A stretch of 40,302 bases of DNA from Bacteroidota bacterium. GTDB taxonomy: Bacteria > Bacteroidota > Bacteroidia > Bacteroidales > B18-G4. Positions 1 to 8,692 of this stretch are shown one piece after another. The notes under the pieces are model-generated. The model worked only from the letters and a program-made list of their open reading frames with translations, made no database searches and was not told where the DNA came from. Both the position numbers and the translations under genes were made by a program. Each line of letters starts with the position of its first letter. Position 1 is the stretch's first letter. Where the stretch lies: NCBI GenBank assembly GCA_018831055.1, contig JAHJRE010000181.1, positions 1-40,302 of the forward strand. Reading direction: 5' to 3'.

Positions 1-976
1 GACTTTGAAAATCCAGTATTGCGTAGTTATCATCGGTGCCTGTGCATAACAAATTGGCACCATGCATGGAAACACCCCCATGATAATCAATGTCTTTTAA
101 CAAATTATCAAAATAGTAGTCCTTGATATAGGATTCAAATCTTGGATAACTCGAATTTTCAGAAGCCGGACTGGAAGATATCTTTTCTTCCAGTTTTCCG
201 GAGATGGGATGGTCAAAATACTCCTTATTATAAAAAGTCACCGAGTCAGCCATAAAATGAATCTGCTGGGTATTGATCGTATATGCCTCCAGTTCTGCAT
301 AAACCCTCCTTTCATCCAATCCTACCCGGTTCCAAAACACCTTACCTCCCTGTCCTTCCCAAAATTCCTGATTGAGATAATAGCGTCCTTTTGTACCTCT
401 TATCTCCGTACTGTCGTTTCCGGTCGCACAATGAAGATCCAAAGACGAAAACAGGATGATAAATACAGAATCATATTCAAACTTATAATTGCCATGTCTG
501 AAGTACCATGACCTGTTCCTGGCTTTATCCAGGATGTTCTGGTATTGAAGGTCTCTTGTATACTCAACAAAATCCGTCATGGGTTTAAACTTCTGCTCAG
601 AAGAAAGCCGGATCAGATGATCAAACCACAGAGCCATGCTCTGGCGATCCATTCTGTTTTTTCGGAAACCGTTCAAACAGGATATAAAATCGGCGAAGTG
701 AGGAAAAACCGGTATCCTTCTCATCCTCATGATATCAGATACTTCAAAAATTCTCTCCCTGAGGCCTTCATTGAAAAATCCATAGTTCCAGGTTTCGTCA
801 AAGGCTGCTGTAATATCCGCTCCTTCCTGTTTATACCTGGAATTATTGGTTTGTTGTAACAATTCCGTAACCTTCAGGAAATACCCATCCTTATCCCTTG
901 GGAATCTGTCTTCATCCTGGGAAAATGAATAAAATGAGAAAACAATAACAAAAAATGTGATACAAATAACTCTCAT
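1..976 (-). CDS. Large secreted protein of unknown function (N-terminal 325 residues; 3' end outside window)
   Basis: An uninterrupted reading frame runs on the minus strand from an ATG at 976 to the window edge, about 325 codons with no stop. The first ~20 residues (MRVICITFFVIVFSFYSFSQ) form a typical signal peptide, so the product is exported. The mature part is rich in Tyr, Phe, Asp and Arg, has no transmembrane segment, and shows no motif I recognise. The ATG lies only 3 bases after the prmA stop, so it is probably the distal gene of a tpiA-prmA transcript. The frame is absent from a plain ORF list only because it leaves the window. Identity is unknown; I call it a gene because of the long open frame, signal peptide and operon-like spacing. 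Confidence 0.8.
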   Translation of the reverse strand, partial: MRVICITFFVIVFSFYSFSQDEDRFPRDKDGYFLKVTELLQQTNNSRYKQEGADITAAFDETWNYGFFNEGLRERIFEVSDIMRMRRIPVFPHFADFISCLNGFRKNRMDRQSMALWFDHLIRLSSEQKFKPMTDFVEYTRDLQYQNILDKARNRSWYFRHGNYKFEYDSVFIILFSSLDLHCATGNDSTEIRGTKGRYYLNQEFWEGQGGKVFWNRVGLDERRVYAELEAYTINTQQIHFMADSVTFYNKEYFDHPISGKLEEKISSSPASENSSYPRFESYIKDYYFDNLLKDIDYHGGVSMHGANLLCTGTDDNYAILDFQS

Positions 977-979
977 TAC

Positions 980-1822
980 TTAAGACCTGGTTTTTTCAAA
1001 TAGTGCAGCCATCCATTGGTTTTCTGTGATAACATGTTTCCTTTTGAGGTTCAGAGTGCCTGCTTTACCCTCCAAAACAGGCAGGTCTTCAACATGAAAT
1101 CCGCTAAGTAAGATCTTTCCGTTTTCTTGTAATGCTCCTGCATATGCCGGCATGTCGTTCAGTAAAATATTACGGTTAATATTCGCAAATATTATATCAA
1201 AACTCATATTCTCCAATAAGGAAGCTCCGCCAAGGTATACCCTGATATCCGATGCATTATTCAGTTTTACATTGGAACGGGCATTTTCAGCAGCCCATTC
1301 ATCGTTATCGACAGCAACGACCTCCCCCGCCCCTTTCATTTTAGCCAGAATTGCAAGTACGCCTGTACCACAACCCATATCCAAAACCGATTTACCGGGA
1401 AAATCATTTTCCAGGATTAACCTGACCATCATGGATGTAGTCTCATGATGTCCGGTACCAAAAGCCATCTTCGGATCTATAATAATTTCGTATGGAACAG
1501 TATGGTTGGCCGGATGGAACGAAGCACGAATATGACATTGTCCTGCAATCGTAACCGGTTGAAAATTGCTTTCCCAGATCGAATTCCAGTTTTTATCCTC
1601 TATGCTGTTCCATGAATAAGCAAGTTTCTTGCCATGAAGTTCGGTTCGCAGTTCTGCTATTATTTTTTCCCGCTCTGATATTTCGGCTACTATATATGCT
1701 TTAATACAATTTTCTTCTTCCAGGATTCCTTCAAACCCAAGAATATCCAACATGGAGACGAGCAAATCTGCATCTGCCGGTGTCCAACCCGTTGTTTCAA
1801 TTACGAGTTCCTGGGTATGCAT
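980..1822 (-). CDS. prmA: Ribosomal protein L11 methyltransferase PrmA
   Basis: This 280-residue cytosolic SAM-dependent enzyme trimethylates ribosomal protein L11. Its N-terminal ~100 residues match the L11-recognition domain in length and the rest is a class I methyltransferase. Visible motifs are FGTGHHETT (about 122-130), which precedes the SAM site in PrmA, the glycine-rich motif DMGCGTGVLAI (about 148-158), the acidic VAVDND at the end of strand 2, and the ANINRNIL motif that takes the place of the catalytic NPPY in this family. Length is close to the family norm. The start ATG overlaps the tpiA stop by one base (TGATG), so the two are translationally coupled; a secreted protein gene follows after 3 bases. 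Confidence 0.95.
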   Translation of the reverse strand: MHTQELVIETTGWTPADADLLVSMLDILGFEGILEEENCIKAYIVAEISEREKIIAELRTELHGKKLAYSWNSIEDKNWNSIWESNFQPVTIAGQCHIRASFHPANHTVPYEIIIDPKMAFGTGHHETTSMMVRLILENDFPGKSVLDMGCGTGVLAILAKMKGAGEVVAVDNDEWAAENARSNVKLNNASDIRVYLGGASLLENMSFDIIFANINRNILLNDMPAYAGALQENGKILLSGFHVEDLPVLEGKAGTLNLKRKHVITENQWMAALFEKTRS

Positions 1823-2589
1823 CAGTTCTGAATACGTTGTTTGATAATATCCAGGAATTCTGTAGCATCGAGAGATGCGCCGCCAATCAGTCCGCCGTCG
1901 ACATCAGGATTGGCGAAAAGAGATGCAGCATTTTTAGCATTGCAACTTCCACCATATAATATTGTGGTTTTTCCGGCAATCTTTTCGCCATACTTTTCCT
2001 GAATAAGTGACCGGATGTAGGCATGCATCTCCTGTGCCTGCTCCGGCGTTGCATTTACGCCGGTTCCAATGGCCCAGACAGGTTCATAGGCGATGATAAC
2101 TTTTTTAAAATCATCAGATTCCAGGAAAAACAATGATTCTTCCAATTGAGATTTAACAATCTCATTCTGGATTCCCTTTTCCCTTTCATCCAATAATTCT
2201 CCGCAGCAAAAAACCGGATGTATTTCGTTTCGGATTGCCGATTCCACCTTGGCTGCCAGTTGTTTCCCGGTTTCATGGAAGAATTTTCTACGCTCAGAAT
2301 GTCCGATGATACAATATTCAACATCCAAAGATTTGAGCATGGGTGCCGAAATTTCCCCTGTATAGGCGCCGAAGTCTTTCTCGTGGAGATTCTGTGCTCC
2401 CAGTTTGATCCTGGTCCCTGTGATGGCATCTGCAGCCATCTCCAGGTAAAGGAAAGGCGGGCAGAGGATCACCGATGTATCCCGCAAATTCATATCCTGG
2501 ATTCCTTCGGTAATCTCATATATAAGGTCTTCAGCTTCCTCAAAGCTTTTGTTCATTTTCCAGTTTCCGGCGATGATTTTTTCTCTCAT
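1822..2589 (-). CDS. tpiA: Triose-phosphate isomerase
   Basis: Interconverts dihydroxyacetone phosphate and glyceraldehyde 3-phosphate in glycolysis. The product has 255 residues from the chosen ATG at 2589, the usual TIM length, starting MREKIIAGNWKMN with the substrate-binding Asn and Lys. The catalytic His lies in CIIGHSERR, the catalytic Glu in AYEPVWAIGTG, and the phosphate-binding loops near the C-terminus read ILYGGSC and GGLIGGASL. An upstream ATG at 2628 would add 13 residues with no homologue in the family, so I prefer 2589. A TATCTTTG box upstream (2646-2653) suggests its own promoter after the permease gene. Its stop overlaps the prmA start. Confidence 0.96.
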   Translation of the reverse strand: MREKIIAGNWKMNKSFEEAEDLIYEITEGIQDMNLRDTSVILCPPFLYLEMAADAITGTRIKLGAQNLHEKDFGAYTGEISAPMLKSLDVEYCIIGHSERRKFFHETGKQLAAKVESAIRNEIHPVFCCGELLDEREKGIQNEIVKSQLEESLFFLESDDFKKVIIAYEPVWAIGTGVNATPEQAQEMHAYIRSLIQEKYGEKIAGKTTILYGGSCNAKNAASLFANPDVDGGLIGGASLDATEFLDIIKQRIQN

Positions 2590-2645
2590 AGGTAATGGCT
2601 TTTTGTAAATACTTAAACTGATATCCATTTAATAAAGTTCCCTGA

Positions 2646-2653
2646 CAAAGATA
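2646..2653 (-). promoter_or_regulatory. Candidate -7 box for tpiA-prmA
   Basis: Minus-strand TATCTTTG is a full match to the Bacteroidota -7 consensus TAnnTTTG, 56 bases upstream of the tpiA start, between the permease stop and tpiA. I see no clear TTTG at the -33 position, so this is moderate evidence only. Confidence 0.4.
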
Positions 2654-2659
2654 GTATTA

Positions 2660-3742
2660 TTATGAAAGTCTTATCCTGGGATCAAGCCATGCATAAATAA
2701 TGTCTACCATAATATTGATTACAACCAGGAGAACAGAAATAAACATTACGGCTCCCATCAGCACGGGAAAATCATATTTTTCAAGGGCATCTACAATTAC
2801 AACTCCGATGCCTTTCCAGTCAAAAACATATTCTACAAATACTGCTCCGGCCAACAATGAGGCAAACCATCCCGAAACGGCTGTAATAACAGGATTCATA
2901 GCATTCTTAAGAGCGTGGCCCATTATGATACGAAACCGGCTCAGGCCTTTGGCTTTGGCTGTACGAATATAATCCTGGGAAAGGACATCCTTTAATGAAG
3001 TTCGCGTTAGCTCAACCACTATGGCCAGAGGTCTTATACCTAATGTTATGGCCGGTAAAATAAGATTTTTCAGATCAAGATATTCTCCATTACCGAAGTC
3101 ATCCACAGAAAAAAGGCTTCCGGTCATATTCAACCCGGTGACATCAGCAAGCACAAATGCGAAGATCCAGGCGTTAAGGATAGCAGCAAAAAACGACGGC
3201 AATGACATTCCCAGTACAGAAAAAACCAGGGCTACCTTATTTAGCACGGCATTCTGCCAGACTGCAAGCATGATTCCTGTTAAAATCCCAACAACCATAG
3301 CAAAAGCGATAGAAACTAAAGCCAGCAATATGGTTTTTGGAAAAGCCTCCGCAAGGATATCGGATACCTCTCGTTGAGATTGATATGACCGTCTCAGGTA
3401 TGGGGCTTTCAGAACCAATACGTTGTTTGTCGAGAACCTGAACAACTGAGTATTTTTAGGATATTTTCCGGGATCAAGATACCAGTAACTTTCAGGATTT
3501 TTATCATTATGCACGCTTAACGGCAACAAATCATTCAGGAAATTAAAGTACTGGGTTAATACGGGTTTGTCACGCCCCAGATCTTTATTGACTGCCTCCA
3601 AAGTTGCGATATCGCTTCTTTGCCCCATCACCATACGGGCAGGATCACCGGGCAATACATTGAAGAGAATAAATACAAGTGTAATAACGCCAAGTAAAAC
3701 CAGCAATCCATAGAAGCACCGTTTGAGAATGAACCTGGCCAT
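2660..3742 (-). CDS. DppB/OppB-type ABC transporter permease (orphan)
   Basis: Inner-membrane permease of the dipeptide/oligopeptide/nickel ABC importer class (BPD_transp_1). It starts MARFILKRCFYGLLVLLGVI with the usual first helix followed by NVLPGDPAR, the family N-terminal signature. The C-terminal half contains the ATPase-coupling EAA loop (from YIRTAKAKGLSRFRI into GHALKNAMNPV) and ends with LDPRIRLS, as DppB proteins do. I chose the ATG at 3742, 2 bases after the preceding stop; a longer frame to 3805 would overlap that gene by 61 bases and precede the canonical N-terminus. The product has 360 residues, some 40 more than common DppB proteins, mostly from an expanded extracytoplasmic loop at about residues 65-140. 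No DppC, ATPase or binding protein is in the window, so the substrate is unknown. Confidence 0.85.
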   Translation of the reverse strand: MARFILKRCFYGLLVLLGVITLVFILFNVLPGDPARMVMGQRSDIATLEAVNKDLGRDKPVLTQYFNFLNDLLPLSVHNDKNPESYWYLDPGKYPKNTQLFRFSTNNVLVLKAPYLRRSYQSQREVSDILAEAFPKTILLALVSIAFAMVVGILTGIMLAVWQNAVLNKVALVFSVLGMSLPSFFAAILNAWIFAFVLADVTGLNMTGSLFSVDDFGNGEYLDLKNLILPAITLGIRPLAIVVELTRTSLKDVLSQDYIRTAKAKGLSRFRIIMGHALKNAMNPVITAVSGWFASLLAGAVFVEYVFDWKGIGVVIVDALEKYDFPVLMGAVMFISVLLVVINIMVDIIYAWLDPRIRLS

Positions 3743-3744
3743 AA

Positions 3745-4863
3745 TCAATCTTTGAGATACCTGTTCCTGATATCCACAAAAACAGGAAAATCGTTGTAAT
3801 GCCATTTTGCCAGTACAACGCCATCTTTCATAAGAATGATTCCGGGATTGGAACGTATCATAGTCTTCAGGACAATGTCGTCGGCATAAAAAATCTCAAG
3901 ATGGGGATGAAACTGATCACGCATCGCATCCACATCTGAGGGTAATGTACTGGTAACCAATATCAAAGAAACACCTACATGATCAGCATCCTCGTATAAT
4001 CTGGAGATATGCGGAAAAGTTTTCCGGCTGGATCCTTTTAAATCATAAGCAACAACGAGCAATTGATAATCCGGATTTTCTATATAATTAGCTGTCACGT
4101 CTTCTCCATCAGCCGTCTCTAAAACCAGCTCATGTCCTCTGACCACTTCAGAATCATCCGTCCTTTGATCAACAAATTCCCATTTGGCCATCCATAGGGA
4201 ATCGTTCCAGGGATAGTCAGGCGAAAGGTATTCTCGTGTCTCCCCGTTTTCAAGGTTTCTGAATGTGAGGTATATTTTTGCTTCTCCGCGATCATCCGGG
4301 ACCATATCGTTTCCCACCTTCCAATCACGAAAATCGATAGCAGGCAAATGAAAGTAATTCTGCATGGAAAACCCTGTAAAACCCACAGCGAATAATAGAA
4401 TGAATGCATTCTGTGCCATGGGGCCTATGGCTGAGCGAAAGTTCTTCCTTTCGAGAAAAACCACAACCGTAAAAGCCATCAAGAAAAGATTCTTTAAGAA
4501 TGTACCCCAGTTCGACAGTTTAATGGCATCGCCAAAGCATCCACAATCAGGAACCGGTTCATACAGTGCAACGTAAAAAGTAATAAGGGTGAAAAATATC
4601 ATCAGAATAAAGAGTATCCAGGAAAACTCCCTGATCCTGATGTTGAGGATTAATATTGTTCCAAGTAAAAATTCCAGTGTACAAAGAGCTATTGAAGCAT
4701 AAAGGCCGAATGGAAGTCCCCAGTCCATGCCGTATGCAATAAGATAATCTTCAATACGGTAAGCTGTTCCCATCGGATCCACACCTTTGACAAATCCTGA
4801 AAAAACAAAAACAAGTCCCAGAATTAATCTGCTCAGATTCCTTAGCATCTTCATAATATCCAT
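3745..4863 (-). CDS. DoxX-like membrane protein with thioredoxin-like C-domain (BT_3928 family)
   Basis: A 372-residue protein. Four hydrophobic segments in about the first 140 residues form a DoxX/MauE-like membrane domain, starting with LRNLSRLILGLVFVFSGFVK. A CGC in the second half of this domain (PDCGCFGDAIKLSNW) resembles the redox Cys pair of MauE/DoxX-like proteins. A further hydrophobic segment lies at about 147-166. The rest looks like an extracytoplasmic thioredoxin-fold domain without an obvious CxxC, ending in a strand that contains PGIILMKDGVVLAKWHYND. From memory this corresponds to the BT_3928 family found beside tpiA and folP in Bacteroidales. The permease gene follows after 2 bases; folP is divergent. 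A role in envelope redox chemistry is an inference. Confidence 0.8.
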   Translation of the reverse strand: MDIMKMLRNLSRLILGLVFVFSGFVKGVDPMGTAYRIEDYLIAYGMDWGLPFGLYASIALCTLEFLLGTILILNIRIREFSWILFILMIFFTLITFYVALYEPVPDCGCFGDAIKLSNWGTFLKNLFLMAFTVVVFLERKNFRSAIGPMAQNAFILLFAVGFTGFSMQNYFHLPAIDFRDWKVGNDMVPDDRGEAKIYLTFRNLENGETREYLSPDYPWNDSLWMAKWEFVDQRTDDSEVVRGHELVLETADGEDVTANYIENPDYQLLVVAYDLKGSSRKTFPHISRLYEDADHVGVSLILVTSTLPSDVDAMRDQFHPHLEIFYADDIVLKTMIRSNPGIILMKDGVVLAKWHYNDFPVFVDIRNRYLKD

Positions 4864-4941
4864 GTTTGAAAAACGTAAATTAGCAGCGTGATTTAGCTAA
4901 AAATTTCGAAGGGTAAAGTTACATTTTTTATACAAATTTAA

Positions 4942-5778
4942 ATGATTTGCAACGGTAAAATCCTTGATTTGTCGACTCCCGCGGTAATGGGCATCCTGAA
5001 TCTGACACCCGATTCCTTTTTCGATGGAGGGATGAATACGGACAACAGATGGGAACACCATGTTGATGCCATGATCCATGAAGGAGCTGATATCATTGAC
5101 ATAGGAGGTGTTTCAACCCGCCCGGGATCTCTTCCCGTGGCTGAGAAAGAAGAGATCAGCAGATTGCTTCAGCCATTCCGGAAAATAAGGAAGAATTTCC
5201 CGGATGCCATTTTATCCATTGACACTTACCGCTCAGAAACAGCAAGAGTTTTGCTGGAAGAAGGAGCGGATATGATAAACGATATTTCGGGAGGCACCTT
5301 TGATCCACTCATTTTTCATACTATCAGAAAATATAATGTACCCGTTATCATCATGCATATCCTGGGTACACCCCGAAACATGCAGGATAATCCTGAATAT
5401 AAAGATGTTGTTAAAGAGGTCAGGCAATTCCTTATGGAACAGGCAGGAAAGTTGATCAATCAGGGACATACCGACATCATCCTTGACCCCGGGATTGGAT
5501 TTGGCAAGTCAATACGTCACAACTTTGAATTGCTTGAAAACCTGGATAGCATTACAAACACAAAATTTCCTGTATTAGTGGGAATATCGAGAAAATCGAT
5601 GATAAACAAAATACTGGGTACCACACCGGAAACGGCTCTGAACGGTACTACCGTTCTGAATACCATTGCACTGTTAAAAGGTGCCTCCATCCTGAGGGTG
5701 CATGACGTAAAAGAAGCCAGGCAAACTATCAGGCTTGTGAGTGCATTGCAGGATGTAAAAAAAGGGACTCCGGAATAA
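4942..5778 (+). CDS. folP: Dihydropteroate synthase
   Basis: Condenses p-aminobenzoate with 6-hydroxymethyl-7,8-dihydropterin diphosphate in folate synthesis; the sulfonamide target. The 278 residues form a single TIM barrel with all signature motifs in order: GILNLTPDSFFDGG (about 17-30), DIGGVSTRPGS (about 51-61), SIDTYR, NDISGG, LDPGIGFGKS, GISRKS and the C-terminal RVHDV. Length is normal. It is divergent from the DoxX-like gene, with a 78-base spacer that must hold both promoters, and cdaA follows after 26 bases, so the two are probably co-transcribed. Confidence 0.96.
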   Translation: MICNGKILDLSTPAVMGILNLTPDSFFDGGMNTDNRWEHHVDAMIHEGADIIDIGGVSTRPGSLPVAEKEEISRLLQPFRKIRKNFPDAILSIDTYRSETARVLLEEGADMINDISGGTFDPLIFHTIRKYNVPVIIMHILGTPRNMQDNPEYKDVVKEVRQFLMEQAGKLINQGHTDIILDPGIGFGKSIRHNFELLENLDSITNTKFPVLVGISRKSMINKILGTTPETALNGTTVLNTIALLKGASILRVHDVKEARQTIRLVSALQDVKKGTPE

Positions 5779-5804
5779 AAGAAAGATTTTTACCTTTACA
5801 AAGT

Positions 5805-6644
5805 ATGATTCAACTTTTCATAACCGCGTTTATAGAAATCAGGCTGCTTGACATTATCGACATCCTGCTTGTAGCCATACTTTTGTTTGAATTATATAAT
5901 CTTCTTAAAGGGACGGTAGCCATAAATATTTTTATTGGTATCCTGGCCATTTTTCTTTTATGGCAGCTTGTTTCAGCCTTTCAGATGGAATTGCTGAGCA
6001 AAATTCTCGGTGCTTTTTTTAGCGTTGGTTTTATTGCCCTGATCGTTATTTTTCAGCCGGAGATCCGGCGATTCTTGCTGGCATTGGGCACACCTGCACT
6101 TATCCGAAAGAAAAACAAACGGTTTCTTTTTTGGAGATTCAGTATAAACAATGGTGATCAACCGGATATAGACACGATTATTGTTGCCTGCCAGCGCATG
6201 GCCGATGCTCATACAGGTGCCTTAATAGTTATTACCCGCCAAAACGAACTAAAACCATACGTTGACACCGGGGAGGTATTGGATGCTAAAATCTCTGTTG
6301 CCCTGTTGGAAAATCTTTTTTACAGGAACAGCCCTTTGCACGACGGAGCAGTCATCATCACCGGCAATCAGATCCGGGCCGCCGGATGTGTGTTACCGGT
6401 ATCCAACAATACGGAACTCCCAAAGCGACTCGGCTTAAGACACAGGGCTGGCGTTGGCATTACAGAGTATTCGGATGCTCTGTCCATCATCGTTTCGGAA
6501 CAAACAGGCCGTATTGCACTGGCAAACCGTGGGCATATTACCCTAAGGGTTGCACCTGCCCAGATTAAAGATTTCCTGGAAAGTGAGCTAAATATGGAAA
6601 ACAGCAGCAAGTCAAAGCAGTCAGAAACCACTCAGACCTCATAA
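5805..6644 (+). CDS. cdaA: Diadenylate cyclase CdaA (c-di-AMP synthase)
   Basis: Makes cyclic di-AMP from two ATP at the inner membrane. The 279 residues start with three hydrophobic segments (about 16-34, 38-56 and 66-85), then a cytosolic DAC domain with the two catalytic motifs: DGA at 180-182 in SPLHDGAVII and RHR at 212-214 in LGLRHRAGVG. This is the CdaA architecture, not DisA or CdaS. The C-terminal ~20 residues are polar and probably disordered. It lies downstream of folP rather than beside cdaR and glmM as in Firmicutes. The last 13 bases overlap the 3' end of the convergent Dabb gene. A PgpH-type hydrolase for the same messenger is encoded at 16592-18664. Confidence 0.95.
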   Translation: MIQLFITAFIEIRLLDIIDILLVAILLFELYNLLKGTVAINIFIGILAIFLLWQLVSAFQMELLSKILGAFFSVGFIALIVIFQPEIRRFLLALGTPALIRKKNKRFLFWRFSINNGDQPDIDTIIVACQRMADAHTGALIVITRQNELKPYVDTGEVLDAKISVALLENLFYRNSPLHDGAVIITGNQIRAAGCVLPVSNNTELPKRLGLRHRAGVGITEYSDALSIIVSEQTGRIALANRGHITLRVAPAQIKDFLESELNMENSSKSKQSETTQTS

Positions 6645-6934
6645 TCCACTACGGCCATTTTATCTGTATTATCAAAGATAACACTCAGTACTTCAAGATG
6701 ATCAACACTTTCCCTGTATTTCTCCAAACCTTTCAGATCATCAAATTTGGCAATTAGGGAAATATCATAAGCAATCGGACGACTTACAATATTAATACCA
6801 ACCTCCATCGATCTTAATTCTGGTATAACATCCAGAAGATGCTCCAGTCTTTCTTTGATAATCTTCAGGGTTTCTTCACGCTCATCGGAATCCTCAAAAC
6901 TCTTGAGTTTGATTAATACAATGTGCTTAATCAT
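6632..6934 (-). CDS. Dabb (stress-responsive alpha/beta barrel) domain protein
   Basis: A 100-residue single-domain protein starting MIKHIVLIKLK, with the His and the alternating pattern typical of the Dabb family (Pfam PF07876), ending with DNTDKMAVVDYEV. These ferredoxin-like folds dimerise into small barrels; several members are enzymes or stress proteins, but no catalytic role can be read here. It lies 47 bases downstream of ftcD on the same strand and may be the last gene of a hutI-ftcD-Dabb transcript. Its 3' end overlaps that of cdaA by 13 bases. Confidence 0.85.
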   Translation of the reverse strand: MIKHIVLIKLKSFEDSDEREETLKIIKERLEHLLDVIPELRSMEVGINIVSRPIAYDISLIAKFDDLKGLEKYRESVDHLEVLSVIFDNTDKMAVVDYEV

Positions 6935-6981
6935 AATTTCAATTTTTTGGTCATTTAGAACACCGGGATTACCGGTATTTG

Positions 6982-8673
6982 TTATTTATCCTTTATTTTT
7001 CCATTCACGGTTTGAAGTATCTCCTTTTCCAGCTCTATAGCTTTATTTTCCAATTCCTGGCCTTCGGTTAACAATCTACCAGTAAAATCTTTATCATCGA
7101 CACCGGCGGCATTAATTTTCACATTCAGGAATGCTCCCATCACAGCCGTGCGAGCACACATTGCTCCAACACCCGTATCGGAAGCAGATGCCTGTAAGCC
7201 TATCTCTGCCATTGCCTTCATTACCTGCATCGAATCAAAGGCTTTATGCATCACTCTGAAAGGGATTTCCATTGCATATTTTGAAGCTTCCTGGATGGCG
7301 TGGTGTCTGGCCGCTTTCTCTTCATCACTGCCTTTGGGCAAACCAAATGCGTCCATAATACGATTAAAGGCACGGGTATCTTCATCAACCAGGAATAACA
7401 ATTCATCTTTTATTGCCTGTCCCTTTGCTGCCCAGGTTGAAAACTCTTCCCAACGATCATCCCATCCGCGTTTGTGTGATGACAGATTGGCAACCATAGT
7501 TCCCAATGAAACACCCAGGGCTCCCACATAGGCGGAGATGGATCCACCACCGGGAGCCGGTGATTCGGAGGCCGTTTCATCAGCAAAGTCACTCAGATTC
7601 ATATCAACAAGTTGTTTCCCGGCATTGTCGGCAATCATATATTCAATGATCTTTTCCTTTGGATTGAAAGGCTTAAGGTCGTCGAGGCCCATGGACCGAA
7701 CAGCTATCTTAATAAGCTCCTTTTGAGAAACACCAATGGAACGTTGTTGTTTCTCCAGGAAGTACTTACCCGCATCCAGCAAAGCGGAAAGCGGGATCAA
7801 CCCGACCAGTTCGGAGCCCGTAACCCGAAGCCCCCTTTCGGCCGCTTTCCTGCATACTTCATCAAAAGCAATGTGGACCGGAGTTATGGTAATATTGGTC
7901 AGATTCATGGATATCTGTGCAATACCGTATTCTTCAATGAACCATCCTATGGCTTTGACAGCTTTAAGGGTTCCCGGTTCAAATACCTGATTTCCGTTTT
8001 CATCTTTGACGATAGGGCCTGTAACCGGATCGCCCGTTCTTTTCACCCGACCTTTTTCCCTTACATCAAAAGCAACAGAATTGGCTCTTCGTGTAGAGGT
8101 AGTGTTTAGATTTACATTGAAGGCAACCAGGAAATCACGTGCACCAATAGCTGTCACGCCTGCTTTTGGATGAAAGGCTCCGGAGCCAAAATCTGGTTTC
8201 CACTTTGGATCCTTTAGTTTATCTGCCATCCCTTCATATTCACCGGCCCTGATATTCGCCAGGTTTTTCCTTTCCTTTGTGAATGCAGCGTATTCATAAC
8301 AAAACACTGGAATATCCAGTTCCTTTCCTACACGCTCTGCAAGTTTCCTCGCGTATTCGACCGTTTCCTCCATGGTAATGTTGGAAATGGGGACGAAAGG
8401 ACAAACATCAGTAGCGCCCATCCTGGGATGTTCCCCTTTGTGTTTACGCATATCGATGATTTCCGATGCTTTTCTGATGGCAAGAAATGCAGCATCCACA
8501 ACAGCATCCGGAGTTCCCACAAAAGTAACAACCGTGCGGTTTGTGGCAGCCCCCGGATCAATATCAAGCAGTTTTACTCCTTCTACCTTCTCAATTTCAT
8601 CGGTTATCTGCCGGATAATGCCCATGTCCCTTCCTTCACTGAAATTCGGAACACATTCGATTAATTGCTTCAT
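6982..8673 (-). CDS. ftcD: Bifunctional glutamate formimidoyltransferase / formimidoyl-THF cyclodeaminase
   Basis: A 563-residue cytosolic fusion enzyme that ends histidine degradation: it moves the formimino group from formiminoglutamate to tetrahydrofolate, then releases ammonia to give 5,10-methenyl-THF. The N-terminal domains (about 1-325) begin QLIECVPNFSEGRD and include HKGEHPRMGATDVCPF and the FNVNLNTTS strand. The cyclodeaminase domain (about 355-560) contains ESPAPGGGSISAYVGALG and the LVDEDTRAFNRIMDAF helix. Both halves look complete, as in mammalian FTCD; many bacteria encode them separately. hutI is 19 bases upstream on the same strand. HutH and HutU are not in the window. Confidence 0.95.
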   Translation of the reverse strand: MKQLIECVPNFSEGRDMGIIRQITDEIEKVEGVKLLDIDPGAATNRTVVTFVGTPDAVVDAAFLAIRKASEIIDMRKHKGEHPRMGATDVCPFVPISNITMEETVEYARKLAERVGKELDIPVFCYEYAAFTKERKNLANIRAGEYEGMADKLKDPKWKPDFGSGAFHPKAGVTAIGARDFLVAFNVNLNTTSTRRANSVAFDVREKGRVKRTGDPVTGPIVKDENGNQVFEPGTLKAVKAIGWFIEEYGIAQISMNLTNITITPVHIAFDEVCRKAAERGLRVTGSELVGLIPLSALLDAGKYFLEKQQRSIGVSQKELIKIAVRSMGLDDLKPFNPKEKIIEYMIADNAGKQLVDMNLSDFADETASESPAPGGGSISAYVGALGVSLGTMVANLSSHKRGWDDRWEEFSTWAAKGQAIKDELLFLVDEDTRAFNRIMDAFGLPKGSDEEKAARHHAIQEASKYAMEIPFRVMHKAFDSMQVMKAMAEIGLQASASDTGVGAMCARTAVMGAFLNVKINAAGVDDKDFTGRLLTEGQELENKAIELEKEILQTVNGKIKDK

Positions 8674-8692
8674 AGTTAGTATACTTTTAAAT

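Noticed and set aside
209-859. Two plus-strand frames (209-511 and 545-859) as genes
   Set aside because: They run antisense to a continuous minus-strand frame with a signal peptide and operon spacing, and show no protein-like features.
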